Shown: piece after piece, positions 1 to 8,170 of the stretch | Layout of the letters: each line of letters opens with the position of its first letter | Numbering within the stretch: the stretch's first letter is position 1 | Assembly (NCBI GenBank): GCA_964483805.1 | Contig: CAZADH010000213.1 | Coordinates: forward strand, 1 to 10,888 | DNA length: 10,888 nucleotides | From: CAZADH01 sp964483805 | Lineage (GTDB): Bacteria; Muiribacteriota; Ozemobacteria; Ozemobacterales; Ozemobacteraceae | Reading direction: 5' to 3' | Notes under the pieces: model-generated | Database searches by the model: none | Told to the model about the DNA's origin: nothing | Seen by the model: the letters and a program-made list of their open reading frames with translations, nothing else | Translations under genes and position numbers: made by a program

Positions 1-2030
1 CGCGCCTTGCGCCCCTGCTGCCCTTTGGCCGACGGCGCGGTATCCAGTCCGGCTGCGGCTTCCGATGCCGTCTGGTAGCCCTGCACGGTATAGGTTTCGG
101 CCAGGTCGAGAATCATGGCGCGATTGATCGCCGGGATGGCCGGGTCGAAGCGGAAACCGATCGAACGGCCGAGCCAGTCGAGCACCATGACGGCCATCGG
201 TTGGATGTGGCTCTTCTCGCAACGCGCCCACAACCAGTTGACCATCGCCGCGTGCGGCACCCGGCCTTCGACGAAGTGGCGCCAACGCGCGCGGGCTCCC
301 GGGGTTCGGGCCAGGGCGCGGCAGGCCGCGCGCTGCTCGCCCGACAGACGAAACTCGCCCGCCTCGATTTGCGCCAGAGTGCGATCGAGCCGCTGTTCGA
401 GCGCATCGTGGAGGGTGTCGTGCATGGCGGAGGTGATACTCACGGCGGCGCCGACACCCATAGCGGTGGGCAGGCTCAGCAAAGCGGCAAACCACAACAG
501 CAGAGCGGCGCGAATGCGCAGATTCGGCAGGCGACCGGCCAGGCGGATCCACAGGGCAACGAGCAACCAGGCCGCCATGGTCACGAAAGACCACAACCAG
601 GCGATCTTGTGCAGTGAGGTCACGGGAACGTCGGCACGACCGCCGACGATGAAACCCATGGCTCCAGACGACGGCGCCAGGGGCACCCACTGTCCCCACC
701 AGCGCCCGCTCTTCATGAGCGCACCGATGCGCGGCCCCGCCAGACCGACCCGCCCCACGGAGGCGTCGAAGGTCACGCCTTCGCGCAATGCCGCGCGTAG
801 CCAGGGTTCCGGGGAGTCCCCCGGCAGGATTGCCCCCACCGCCGCCTCCTCGGCGCGCCCAGACCACAACAGCGATGATGGTGCCGGCGTCACCGTGACC
901 TCGGCCGCCACCTCGCGCAACCACTGGCGGACCTCGGGTTGCCGCGCCAGGCTCGAGACCATCTGCCACGGCTGCGGGCGCAGGGCCAGCGTGGCCCCAT
1001 CCTTCCAGACCTGCAGAATGCCGGCGACCAGAGCGCTCGTGGAGGCCGTGAGCAGGCGGGTCTTCTTTCCCGAGACGCGAACATCGACCGCCACCGAGGC
1101 CGTAATGTTTCGCGGTTCTGCAGCCGCAGGCGCGTGCCGGATCTTTGGCTGCGGCAACGGCAGGAAGGCCGGGTGCAGAACGGGATGCCGCCAGTTGCGC
1201 AAGGTGAGCCGGCGCGCGAGCAGGTGCTCCGGGCCGGTCACCGGCAGCAGCATGAACCAGGCTCCCCATGGGTTGCGTCCCGGCCCCAGCGTGCCCCACA
1301 TTGCGTAATGCGGCCGCTTTGACACCAGCACAAGCAGCGCCCGCCCCCGGTATTGCGGCGAAAACAGTTCGGCATCGAAGGCCGGCCCCAACCACGCGCG
1401 CAGACGGCGCAACCACTTGCCGCGGTCCAGCGGGCGAATGCCGATGGTGTCATCGCGGGTTCGCGGTTGCGGTCGATCGGCCCTGGTTGGCGCGGCACCG
1501 GCGGCGCCGCCGAGCATGTCGTTGACCAGGCCTTCGAGAAAGAACCGCTGCGTGGTTTCCAGACCCGGGGCGCGCACCAGTTCGAAGCGGCCGGCCCGGG
1601 TCGAGGCCGACCGCGCCACCACCCACAGTTGCGGTCGCGGAAGTCCTACTTTGTCAATACGTTCGCTCACGGCGCGCCCGCGGTCGCCCAGTGCCGCGGT
1701 TCCCGGGTAGCGGGCCGCCAACGTCGCGGCGCCCGTCGCCACGCGCGCACCCATCGACCGTGACGAGGCCCCCAAAGTGCGTGCGCACATCCGGCCGGCC
1801 TGTTCGATCCAATGGGTGAACTCCGACTCACGCTCGAGCTTTTCGGCCAACGGGCGGGTCCGATCGAGCCAGTTGCGTTCGGCCTGAACCACGGCCTGCC
1901 GCTGCTGTCTGGCGGCGTCCTGCCACAGCGACACAACCGGCAACAACGTCAATACAAAAGGCAACAGCATCCCGGCCAGGCGCAAACCGATGCGGGATTG
2001 CGGTGACGCAGGTTGGCTGTCGGCGCTCAT
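1..2030 (-). CDS. Large membrane protein, N-terminal part (runs off the left edge)
   Basis: Reading the minus strand from the ATG at 2030 gives an open frame of 676 codons with no stop before base 1, so this is the N-terminal part of a longer protein. Seen: an N-terminal hydrophobic segment at residues 14-35, a long polar region (about 40-470), two more hydrophobic segments at 476-497 and 508-530, then a polar, Arg/Ala-rich region to the edge. This suggests a large extracytoplasmic domain between the first two membrane spans, as in membrane sensor proteins whose output domain is C-terminal; that part is missing here. I do not recognise the family; a sensor phosphatase or kinase is only a guess. 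No Shine-Dalgarno precedes the ATG, and an in-frame GTG at 2036 is an alternative start. All plus-strand frames across this region are low-complexity Arg/Ala/Pro shadows. It is transcribed divergently from the diguanylate cyclase. Confidence 0.8.
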   Translation of the reverse strand, partial: MSADSQPASPQSRIGLRLAGMLLPFVLTLLPVVSLWQDAARQQRQAVVQAERNWLDRTRPLAEKLERESEFTHWIEQAGRMCARTLGASSRSMGARVATGAATLAARYPGTAALGDRGRAVSERIDKVGLPRPQLWVVARSASTRAGRFELVRAPGLETTQRFFLEGLVNDMLGGAAGAAPTRADRPQPRTRDDTIGIRPLDRGKWLRRLRAWLGPAFDAELFSPQYRGRALLVLVSKRPHYAMWGTLGPGRNPWGAWFMLLPVTGPEHLLARRLTLRNWRHPVLHPAFLPLPQPKIRHAPAAAEPRNITASVAVDVRVSGKKTRLLTASTSALVAGILQVWKDGATLALRPQPWQMVSSLARQPEVRQWLREVAAEVTVTPAPSSLLWSGRAEEAAVGAILPGDSPEPWLRAALREGVTFDASVGRVGLAGPRIGALMKSGRWWGQWVPLAPSSGAMGFIVGGRADVPVTSLHKIAWLWSFVTMAAWLLVALWIRLAGRLPNLRIRAALLLWFAALLSLPTAMGVGAAVSITSAMHDTLHDALEQRLDRTLAQIEAGEFRLSGEQRAACRALARTPGARARWRHFVEGRVPHAAMVNWLWARCEKSHIQPMAVMVLDWLGRSIGFRFDPAIPAINRAMILDLAETYTVQGYQTASEAAAGLDTAPSAKGQQGRKA

Positions 2031-2039
2031 GACCACGCC

Positions 2040-2067
2040 ATTGTAGCAGCAAACGCCGGCCGAACAA
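2040..2067 (-). promoter_or_regulatory. Candidate promoter of the leftward membrane protein gene
   Basis: On the minus strand a good -10 hexamer, TACAAT (2045-2040), lies only ten bases before the ATG. A weak -35, TTGTTC (2067-2062), is 16 bp upstream. Transcription would start about three bases before the ATG, giving a nearly leaderless mRNA, which agrees with the absence of a Shine-Dalgarno sequence. Confidence 0.35.
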
Positions 2068-2075
2068 ATCGCATG

Positions 2076-2104
2076 CAGACAACGGCGTCCGGGTGAGGTA
2101 TCCT
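2076..2104 (+). promoter_or_regulatory. Candidate promoter of the ggdef-trkA-trkH operon
   Basis: CAGACA (2076-2081), a 17-bp spacer and TATCCT (2099-2104) each match four of six sigma70 consensus positions. The predicted start near 2111 leaves a leader of about 36 nt with GGAG at 2134-2137 before the ATG at 2147. This also argues against the upstream GTG at 2093 as the start codon. Confidence 0.4.
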
Positions 2105-2146
2105 GTCGGAGACGAAGTCGAGCCAAGTCACTGCGGAGTTGAGCCC

Positions 2147-3703
2147 ATGTATCTCGATCGCAAATACGCCGAGGTCCCTGCCGAGAGTCGCGAGCAGTTC
2201 CTGCGCGACAAATACCGCGAACTGCGCCTGATCAACCGTCTCGATCGCCTGACCGACCGGTACAATTCGATCGGGCGCTTGATGCACCGGGCCTTGCAGG
2301 TCATCGTCAAGACCTTCAAGTGCGAGGTGGCGGCGTTCCTGTTGCTCGACGGGGCGAAGCGCGACGATCACGGTTTCTATGCGATCGGCGTCGGCACCGA
2401 CCCGCTCGATCCGAAGCGGCACGCCGTCCACGCGATCCTGTCGCAGTTTCTCAGCGAACCGACGCCACAGACCAGCGAAACGGTGACCGCCGGCGACCAT
2501 CGCCAGGCCGGGGTGACCAACTATCTGATCGTCCCGATGGTGATTACCTCGCAACTCGAAGGCGCATTTTTCATCGGCAACCGCGCCGAGGCGTTGACCG
2601 ATCGCGACCGGTACTTTCTCAGTGTGATCAGCAGCCAGCTCGACAACGCCGTGGTGCACTGCCGGCTGCTCGAGGAACATCGCAACAACAACTCGAATCT
2701 GCGCCAGCGTGTCCGCGAGCTCAATACATTGTATGAGATGTCGCTGAGCCTGTCGTACGGCAGCGAGTTCGAGGTCATGGCGACCAAAGTCATCGAAAGC
2801 GCGATGGACCTCGTCGGTGCCGACCGCGCCTCGATGATGCTCTACGACGCCAACGAAGACGATCTGCGCACCGCGCTGGTCGCGGGCGAAAAACAGAAGA
2901 TCCGCCTGGTGAAACTGGGCATGGGCAAGGGCATCGCCGGCCTGGCCCTGATGAGCGGCAAGCCGATCCTGGCGCAGATGGGGTGCGAGGACGAGCGGTT
3001 CGTGCCGTTTCAGTTCTCGGGCATCAAGCCGCGCAAGATCCACTCGCTGATCTCGATGCCGCTGATGACCGGCGACAAACCGCTGGGTGTCATCAACTTC
3101 GTCATGCTCACCCGCAAGAAAACCTTCAACAATCAAGACACCGAGACGCTCAGCGTGGCGGCACATCTCGTTGCCTTGGCCTGTCAGCGCCAGCAGTTCT
3201 ACCAGATGTCGATCAAAGACGAGCTGACCGGCCTGTACACTTATCGCTACTTCAAAGAGCGGCTCGCCGAAGAGATCAATCGCACCCGCCGCTACAAAAT
3301 GGAGTTCAGCCTGGTGATTTTCGACATCGACAAGTTCAAGTCGGTGAACGACACCTACGGTCACCCGTTCGGCAATACCGTGCTCAAGGCGGTGGCCCAG
3401 ATCGTCGGCAATGCCGTGCGCAAGGGCGTCGATATCCCGGTGCGGTTCGGCGGCGAAGAACTGTCGCTGATTCTGCCGCACACCAACGAGAAGGGCGCCC
3501 TCATTCTGGCCGAGCGCATCCGCCAGAAGGTTGAGGCGCTCGAGTTGCAGCACGACGGCAAGCCGGTGCGCATCACCATCAGCGGCGGCATCTCCGGGTT
3601 CCCGACCCACGGCGACGAGGCCGACGTGTTGCTGTCGAAGGCCGACACTGCGCTCTACCGTGCCAAACAGGGCGGCCGCAACCGTATCGAAATGGCCGAG
3701 TGA
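2147..3703 (+). CDS. GAF-GAF-GGDEF diguanylate cyclase
   Basis: A 518-aa soluble protein with no membrane segment. Two GAF-type sensor domains (about 30-175 and 195-345) are joined by a short coiled-coil-like stretch (about 172-200); a GGDEF domain follows (about 350-518). It begins with DELTGLYTYRYF at 358 and has metal-binding FDIDKFKSVND around 392-402 and the active-site loop RFGGEEL with GGEEL at 435-439. Family members condense two GTP into cyclic di-GMP. The fifth loop residue is Leu rather than the usual Phe, and the upstream inhibitory RxxD site reads KxxD, so product inhibition may be weak. The ATG at 2147 is chosen because GGAG lies nine bases upstream and the predicted promoter lies between it and the GTG at 2093. 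trkA follows after 49 bp with no terminator, so co-transcription is likely. Function is confident; activity and ligand are inferred. Confidence 0.88.
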   Translation: MYLDRKYAEVPAESREQFLRDKYRELRLINRLDRLTDRYNSIGRLMHRALQVIVKTFKCEVAAFLLLDGAKRDDHGFYAIGVGTDPLDPKRHAVHAILSQFLSEPTPQTSETVTAGDHRQAGVTNYLIVPMVITSQLEGAFFIGNRAEALTDRDRYFLSVISSQLDNAVVHCRLLEEHRNNNSNLRQRVRELNTLYEMSLSLSYGSEFEVMATKVIESAMDLVGADRASMMLYDANEDDLRTALVAGEKQKIRLVKLGMGKGIAGLALMSGKPILAQMGCEDERFVPFQFSGIKPRKIHSLISMPLMTGDKPLGVINFVMLTRKKTFNNQDTETLSVAAHLVALACQRQQFYQMSIKDELTGLYTYRYFKERLAEEINRTRRYKMEFSLVIFDIDKFKSVNDTYGHPFGNTVLKAVAQIVGNAVRKGVDIPVRFGGEELSLILPHTNEKGALILAERIRQKVEALELQHDGKPVRITISGGISGFPTHGDEADVLLSKADTALYRAKQGGRNRIEMAE

Positions 3704-3752
3704 GGGCCGTCGCCACGGTTTCCTCCAGCAAACACCAATAGGTCATGCAACC

Positions 3753-5120
3753 ATGCGCGTCTTGATTGTCGGCGGCGGTCGTTTGGGGGCCAACGTCGCC
3801 CGCAGCCTGTTGGCAGAGGGTCACGACATCGTCATCATCGAGCGCAACGTGACTTTGTGCGAGGAACTCGGCAGCAAGCTCGACGCCCTCTTCATCGTCG
3901 GGGTGGGCGCATCGCCGCCGATTCTCGAGCGGGCCGGGGTCCGTGAAGCCGACGTGGTCGTCGCAGTCACCGACTCCGACGAAAAAAACATGATCGTCTG
4001 CCTTCTCGCCAAGAACTTCGGGGTCAAGCGGTGCATCGCCCGCATCCGCCATCCCGAGTATTACGATCCGTCGTCGTTGTTGACGCGCAACCAGTTGCCG
4101 ATCGATCGCGTGGTCAACCCAGAACAACTCGCGGTTCAGGCCATGGAGCGACTGATCTACACCAAGGGCGCGCTCGAGGCCGCCGAACTGGCCGACGGGC
4201 GCATCCTGGTCGTCGAGTTTCTCGTGCCGCCCGATTCGCCGATGCACGGCTGTTCGATGGTCCGCCTGCAACAGATGGTGCCCGGCAAGTTCCTGCTGGC
4301 CGCCATCCACCGCGGCGACGAGGTGATCATTCCGAGCGGCAACGTGGTCGTCGAGAAGGGCGACCGCATTTACGTCATCATTCCGCGCGAATCGCTGCAG
4401 CCGTTTGTCCAGAAGCTGCACCGCGAGGTGCAGCCGATCACCAATGTCGCCATCCACGGGGCCACGAGCATGGGGATTGGTCTGGCGAAGCGCCTGGCCG
4501 CGCACGGAACCCGGGTGACCCTGATCGACGAGGATCCCGAGCGGTGCGTGCAGGCCGGCATGGAACTCGACCGGGTCACCATTCTGCGCGGCTCGTGCAT
4601 GAACCTCGATGTGCTCGATGAGTTGCGCCTGCAACACTACCAGGTGTTCTGCTCGCTGCTCGACGACGATGCCGCCAACCTGATGTCAGCGCTTCTCGCC
4701 AAGGAACGCGGGGTCGGCAAGACCATCATCCACATGAGCGAGCCCGATTTTGCTCCGGTTGCCGAGCGGCACGGCATCGACTCGGCCATCAACCCGAGCG
4801 TGCTCGCCCAGGGCACCATCGTCTGGATGGTGCGCGCAGGCCAGATCGTTTCGCTGATCCCGCTCTACGACCTGCGCGCCGAGGTGCAGGAACTGGTGGC
4901 CGCGGCCGGCTCGCGCATCGTCGAGAAACCGCTGGCTTCGCTGACCGAGTTGATCCCGGCCGATGCGCGCATCGGGGCGATCGTTCGCCCGACCGGCATC
5001 GAGATCGCCGGTGGCGCGTCGGTCATCGCGCCCGGCGATCGCGTCATCGTCTTTGCCACCACAGCCGCATTGCCGCATCTGCGCGATCTATTCCACGTTC
5101 CCGGCACCGTCGCGTCGTGA
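3753..5120 (+). CDS. trkA: Trk potassium uptake regulatory protein TrkA
   Basis: A 455-aa cytoplasmic protein of normal TrkA length, with two RCK units. Seen: the first Rossmann domain with GGGRLG at residues 7-12 and an acidic residue ending beta-2 (IIERN, around 30); a first TrkA_C domain (about 135-220) with the typical PPDSPMHGC and VEKGDRIYVI stretches; a second Rossmann domain starting at NVAIHG (231); and a second TrkA_C domain (about 370-455) ending in APGDRVIVFA. TrkA binds NAD(H) and adenine nucleotides and gates the TrkH channel. The second nucleotide site reads GATSMG (236-241) instead of GxGxxG, so nucleotide binding there may be altered. The ATG at 3753 is the first in frame with the Rossmann fold; its Shine-Dalgarno is weak. 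The stop overlaps the trkH start (GTGA at 5117-5120), indicating translational coupling. Confidence 0.95.
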   Translation: MRVLIVGGGRLGANVARSLLAEGHDIVIIERNVTLCEELGSKLDALFIVGVGASPPILERAGVREADVVVAVTDSDEKNMIVCLLAKNFGVKRCIARIRHPEYYDPSSLLTRNQLPIDRVVNPEQLAVQAMERLIYTKGALEAAELADGRILVVEFLVPPDSPMHGCSMVRLQQMVPGKFLLAAIHRGDEVIIPSGNVVVEKGDRIYVIIPRESLQPFVQKLHREVQPITNVAIHGATSMGIGLAKRLAAHGTRVTLIDEDPERCVQAGMELDRVTILRGSCMNLDVLDELRLQHYQVFCSLLDDDAANLMSALLAKERGVGKTIIHMSEPDFAPVAERHGIDSAINPSVLAQGTIVWMVRAGQIVSLIPLYDLRAEVQELVAAAGSRIVEKPLASLTELIPADARIGAIVRPTGIEIAGGASVIAPGDRVIVFATTAALPHLRDLFHVPGTVAS

Positions 5121-6758
5121 ACAAGCGGGCGGTCCTGGCGGTTCTCGGGATCATCTTCACGGTGTTCTCGACCCTGATTCTTGCCACCTCGGTTGCGTTC
5201 ATGCTGCTCGACGAGCGGCCCAACGAGACCCGGGCGCTGCTGGTGGCCGCCGTGCTGGGTTCGGTCGTGGGGATTACGTTGTATTTCGCGTTCCGTCGTC
5301 ACGTCAACGAAGACGCGATCGGCATCCGCGAGGGCATGGCGATGACAGCGATCGCCTGGATCCTGCTGGCCGGCCTCGGCGGCCTGCCCTATCACCTCGC
5401 ATATCCTCATCAACTCGGCCTGACCGACGGATACTTCGAGAGCATGAGCGGCCTCACGACCACCGGCGCCTCGATCCTGGCCGACATCGAGAAACTGGGC
5501 CGGCCGCTGTTGTTCTGGCGCAGCCTGACCCACTGGCTGGGCGGCATGGGGATCATCCTGTTGGTGATCGCAATTCTGCCGTGGTTGGGCGCCGGCGGCT
5601 ACCAGTTGTTTCGCGCCGAGGTGCCCGGGCCAACCAAAGACCGCATCAAGCCTCGTCTGGTCGAGACGGCCAAGACGTTGTGGCGTATGTATTTTGTCAT
5701 TACAGTCGTTGCCGTCGGGCTGCTCATGTTGTGCGGCTTGCCGTTCTTCGACGCACTCTGCCACACGTTTTCGAGCGTCGCCACCGGCGGGTTCTCGACC
5801 TACAACCTCTCGGCCGGCCATTTCGCGACGCCACAGAGCGGCATGTCGCCCACGGGGGCGTTCTTCGCCGAACTGATTCTCATCGGTTTCATGTTCCTGG
5901 CGGGCATCAACTTCCTGCACCTCTACACGGCCTGGACCGAACGGTCGTTTGGCTCGCTGTGGCGCTCATCGGAGTTCCGCACCTATCTGGGCATCTGCAT
6001 CGTCGCCACGGTGGTCATCGCCGTGTTGCTGACCTATGGCCCCAACGACAAGGCGGCATTGGTTGGTTCCGACCAGGGCAAGGGCTACGCTGCCGGTGCG
6101 GCTCTGCGCGGCGCACTGTTTCAGGTGGTCTCGATACTGTCGAACACCGGTTATGCGACCGACGACTTCGATCTGTGGCCCACCGCGGCCCGCGTGATCC
6201 TGTTGATGCTGATGCTGGTGGGCGGCTGCTCCGGGTCGACAGCCGGCGGCCTCAAGGTTGCCCGCCTGATCATCCTGGCCAAGTTCACCTGGCGGGAACT
6301 GCTCAAGGCCATCAATCCGCGCGAGGTCGTGNNNNNNNNNNATCAAGTTCGACGGGCGGCCGGTGGCGCGTGAGGTGGTCGGTGGTCTGATCGGCTTCAC
6401 CGTCATTTATCTGGGCACGCTGGCGATCGGCACCTGCGCACTCGCCCTCGTCCTCGACGGCAACGCTGCGTTGGTGGTGAAACCGCCGGCCGCCCTCGCC
6501 AGCAGCACCGCCGATCTGGTCGCGACGATGCGGTCGACCGGCCACGACCCGTTCAACGGCACGCTGCTCACCGCTTTCACGGCCTGCCTGAGCACGCTGA
6601 CGAACATTGGCCCCGGACTGTCGGCCGTCGGACCAACGCGGCATTACGGCCACCTGCCGGTCGCCGGCAAGTGGATTCTGTGCCTGCTCATGCTGATGGG
6701 CCGCCTCGAACTGTTCCCGGTGCTGATCCTGTTCAGTATACGCACCTGGCGGAAGTAG
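5117..6758 (+). CDS. trkH: Trk potassium uptake channel subunit TrkH (interrupted by assembly gap)
   Basis: A multi-pass K+ channel of the TrkH/KtrB superfamily, the membrane partner of TrkA. The GTG start at 5117 overlaps the trkA stop. Seen: 405 codons before the N run and 138 after, with the four selectivity-filter loops in order: TTTG (114-117), VATGGFS (from 221), SNTGYA (342-347) and, past the gap, TNIGPGL. The N-terminal hydrophobic helix is residues 4-32. The frame changes across the ten Ns, but sequence on both sides is good TrkH (NPREVV before, IKFDGRPV after). The gap therefore most likely stands for a multiple of three bases, and the gene is intact in the organism. At 543 codons plus the gap it is longer than the roughly 480-aa enterobacterial TrkH; an extra loop of about 35 residues before the last filter loop contributes. 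It ends with TAG at 6756. Confidence 0.93.
6332..6341. other. Assembly gap (ten Ns) inside trkH
   Basis: Ten consecutive N separate two parts of trkH that lie in different frames (codon starts at 6329 before, 6342 after). A true gap length divisible by three restores the frame. This is a scaffolding placeholder, not a biological frameshift. Confidence 0.95.
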
Positions 6759-6790
6759 CAATACTTTATGTTTATTTCTGCAATACGGAT
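6759..6790. repeat. Short AT-rich convergent intergenic gap with a 7-bp direct repeat
   Basis: The 32 bp between the converging stops of trkH and the next gene are strikingly AT-rich for this window. A direct repeat GCAATAC (6758-6764 and 6780-6786) frames a T-rich core. No hairpin terminator is visible. Confidence 0.4.
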
Positions 6791-7579
6791 CTAACGATGG
6801 TGCGGGCAGACGATCCGCTGTCCCTTCGTCAGGTTCGTCCCGGACAACGCGCAGGGCAACCGCGACAGGTCGTCGGCCAATCTGGCATCGATGATCTTCT
6901 GCATCCGCAGAACCAACCATTCGCCACCCGAATACGTATCGATCTTGTCGCTGTGCGTCGCATTGAACTCGCGGATGGCGGCGGTCAATCTGATTCTTGC
7001 CGACTGACAGCGAACGAATCGCGCCCGCCACTCCTCGACCACCGAGATCTGGTCGTGCAAAACAACACCATGCCTGGAGCAGCTCAGGGTCCGCACCGGG
7101 CCGTGCAGCGCCAAACCGCTGTATGAGAAGGTCGCACAGTCCGGGCACTGTGACAGTGCCGCCAGGAAACCCTTGTCGACCAGCATCTGGGCCATGTTGG
7201 CATCGATCTGGTCGATGATGTCCGAACTGACCCGGTCGCGCCGCAGTTTCGCCTGCCACAAGAGCGAAGCCGAGAACCGGCACTCCAGCGAGGCCAAGAA
7301 CTCGGCCAACGTCGGCAGCGGGAGTCGCGGACTGCGCTCAAACACGAATTCGGGCGTCACGGGGATCGCCAGCGCTGAGGACACGTCGTCGCTCTCGATC
7401 GGGACCGCGTCGCGCAGGTCCGGTTCGGCGCTACTGAATGCGGCGCTCTGGCCCCATGCCGACGGTGGCGGGATCAAACCCGCGGCGACGATGCAGACGA
7501 CGACCACCACCCCGAACGCGATCAAGGTCCCGCGGGGGTGCGGAACCGCCCGTGGCCGATGCGATGGCGGTCTGGTCAC
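6791..7579 (-). CDS. Hypothetical membrane-anchored protein with Cys/His motifs
   Basis: A 262-aa protein starting at GTG 7579, chosen because AAGGAGG (7591-7585) lies five bases upstream; an open frame extends further up but lacks both a ribosome site and conserved-looking sequence. Seen: a basic N-terminus, one hydrophobic segment (about 18-36) ending in a short Pro/Ser stretch, so it is either a signal anchor or a cleavable signal; a polar linker; then two Cys/His-containing motifs. The first is CPDC, 17 residues, then CSRHG; the second, at the extreme C-terminus, is PC, 14 residues, then CPHHR. The CP..C..HG arrangement resembles Cys/His motifs I have seen at the ends of some pilin-like proteins and could bind metal or form disulfides. 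The two halves look like a diverged duplication. I do not recognise the family. It is convergent with trkH, with 32 bp between stops. Confidence 0.7.
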   Translation of the reverse strand: MTRPPSHRPRAVPHPRGTLIAFGVVVVVCIVAAGLIPPPSAWGQSAAFSSAEPDLRDAVPIESDDVSSALAIPVTPEFVFERSPRLPLPTLAEFLASLECRFSASLLWQAKLRRDRVSSDIIDQIDANMAQMLVDKGFLAALSQCPDCATFSYSGLALHGPVRTLSCSRHGVVLHDQISVVEEWRARFVRCQSARIRLTAAIREFNATHSDKIDTYSGGEWLVLRMQKIIDARLADDLSRLPCALSGTNLTKGQRIVCPHHR

Positions 7580-7632
7580 CGGGGCCTCCTTGGGGATTTG
7601 CGAACACGCGCCAGGTGGGTATGCCAGTGCAG

Positions 7633-7661
7633 AGGATATCACCCAATCACTGCAGTGACAC
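7633..7661 (-). promoter_or_regulatory. Candidate promoter with overlapping palindrome
   Basis: On the minus strand GTGTCA (7661-7656), a 17-bp spacer and TATCCT (7638-7633) lie upstream of the start at 7579. A perfect 12-bp palindrome, TCACTGCAGTGA (7647-7658), covers the end of the -35 and the spacer and could be an operator. Both assignments rest on weak consensus matches. Confidence 0.3.
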
Positions 7662-7815
7662 TGTCGGCAAGACATTTTGCGCAACGGACAGGCGGCGAAC
7701 CGTCGACCGGCGTCGCAACCGATTGGTGCAATGCCGCGCCGGCCGGCCGACATCAATGTTGTGGCGCTCCGATCGGCCGCCGACCGGCCTCGCCGCAAAG
7801 GGTACGGTTTAGCGC

Positions 7816-7844
7816 TTGACTTTTTCCGGCTACCGGGGTAGACT
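7816..7844 (+). promoter_or_regulatory. Promoter of tRNA-Ala
   Basis: TTGACT (7816-7821), a 17-bp spacer and TAGACT (7839-7844) form a near-consensus sigma70-type promoter whose predicted start, about 7851, is a few bases before the mature tRNA. The region 7580-7815 between it and the leftward gene shows no convincing coding frame. Confidence 0.75.
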
Positions 7845-7855
7845 AATTACTGCTT

Positions 7856-7929
7856 GGGGCTATGGCGCAGTTTGGGAGCGCGCTTGAATGGCATTCAAGA
7901 GGTCGCGGGTTCGAACCCCGCTAGCTCCA
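7856..7929 (+). tRNA. tRNA-Ala (anticodon GGC)
   Basis: A 74-nt cloverleaf is fully paired: acceptor GGGGCTA with TAGCTCC (one G-U), D-stem GCGC/GCGC, anticodon stem CTTGA/TCAAG around a seven-base loop with GGC at 7890-7892, and T-arm GCGGG-TTCGAAC-CCCGC. The discriminator is A at 7929 and CCA is not encoded. GGC reads GCC alanine codons, which are abundant here. Its 3' end recurs inverted at 10791-10815. Confidence 0.96.
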
Positions 7930-7935
7930 CTGTTC

Positions 7936-7974
7936 AAACCCTCGAACGATGGGTCACCAAAGTTCGGGGGTTTT
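7936..7974 (+). terminator. Rho-independent terminator of tRNA-Ala
   Basis: AAACCCTCGAAC (7936-7947) pairs with GTTCGGGGGTTT (7962-7973) over 12 positions with one wobble and a 14-nt loop, and the 3' arm runs into TTTT at 7971-7974. It lies directly behind the tRNA. Confidence 0.75.
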
Positions 7975-8121
7975 CGCATTGGGAGAGGTTTTCCGCAGGG
8001 CAGACGCCCCCGATGGATGGAGCCGTTTTTCGGGACGTCGGCGACATGTGTGTCCCGTTTGCCTCATTTTCGCCACGAGGAAACGCCCCAATTCCGTTTT
8101 CGGCCAGGTTGTGATGGTCGC

Positions 8122-8155
8122 CTCGCCGGGGACCGCCAAACCCCGCTGACGCGAG
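8122..8155 (+). promoter_or_regulatory. Inverted repeat just upstream of the antitoxin fusion
   Basis: CTCGCCGGGG (8122-8131) can pair with CCCCG (8141-8145) and GCGAG (8151-8155), leaving a five-base bulge. It ends five bases before the Shine-Dalgarno of the gene at 8171, where an autoregulatory operator or RNA hairpin could lie. The rest of 7975-8121 shows nothing I can name. Confidence 0.25.
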
Positions 8156-8170
8156 CATCAGGAGGGCGCA

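Noticed and set aside
115..1308. Long plus-strand open frame of 397 codons
   Set aside because: Its product is Arg/Ala/Ser-rich low complexity with no fold-like pattern, and the opposite strand carries a longer continuous frame with membrane helices and normal codon use.
2027..3610. 527-codon minus-strand frame opposite the diguanylate cyclase
   Set aside because: Composition is His/Arg/Asp/Gln-rich as expected for the complement of a GC-rich gene; the plus strand encodes recognisable GAF and GGDEF domains.
4865..5920. 351-codon minus-strand frame opposite trkA and trkH
   Set aside because: A shadow: the plus strand has the TrkA and TrkH motifs across the whole interval.
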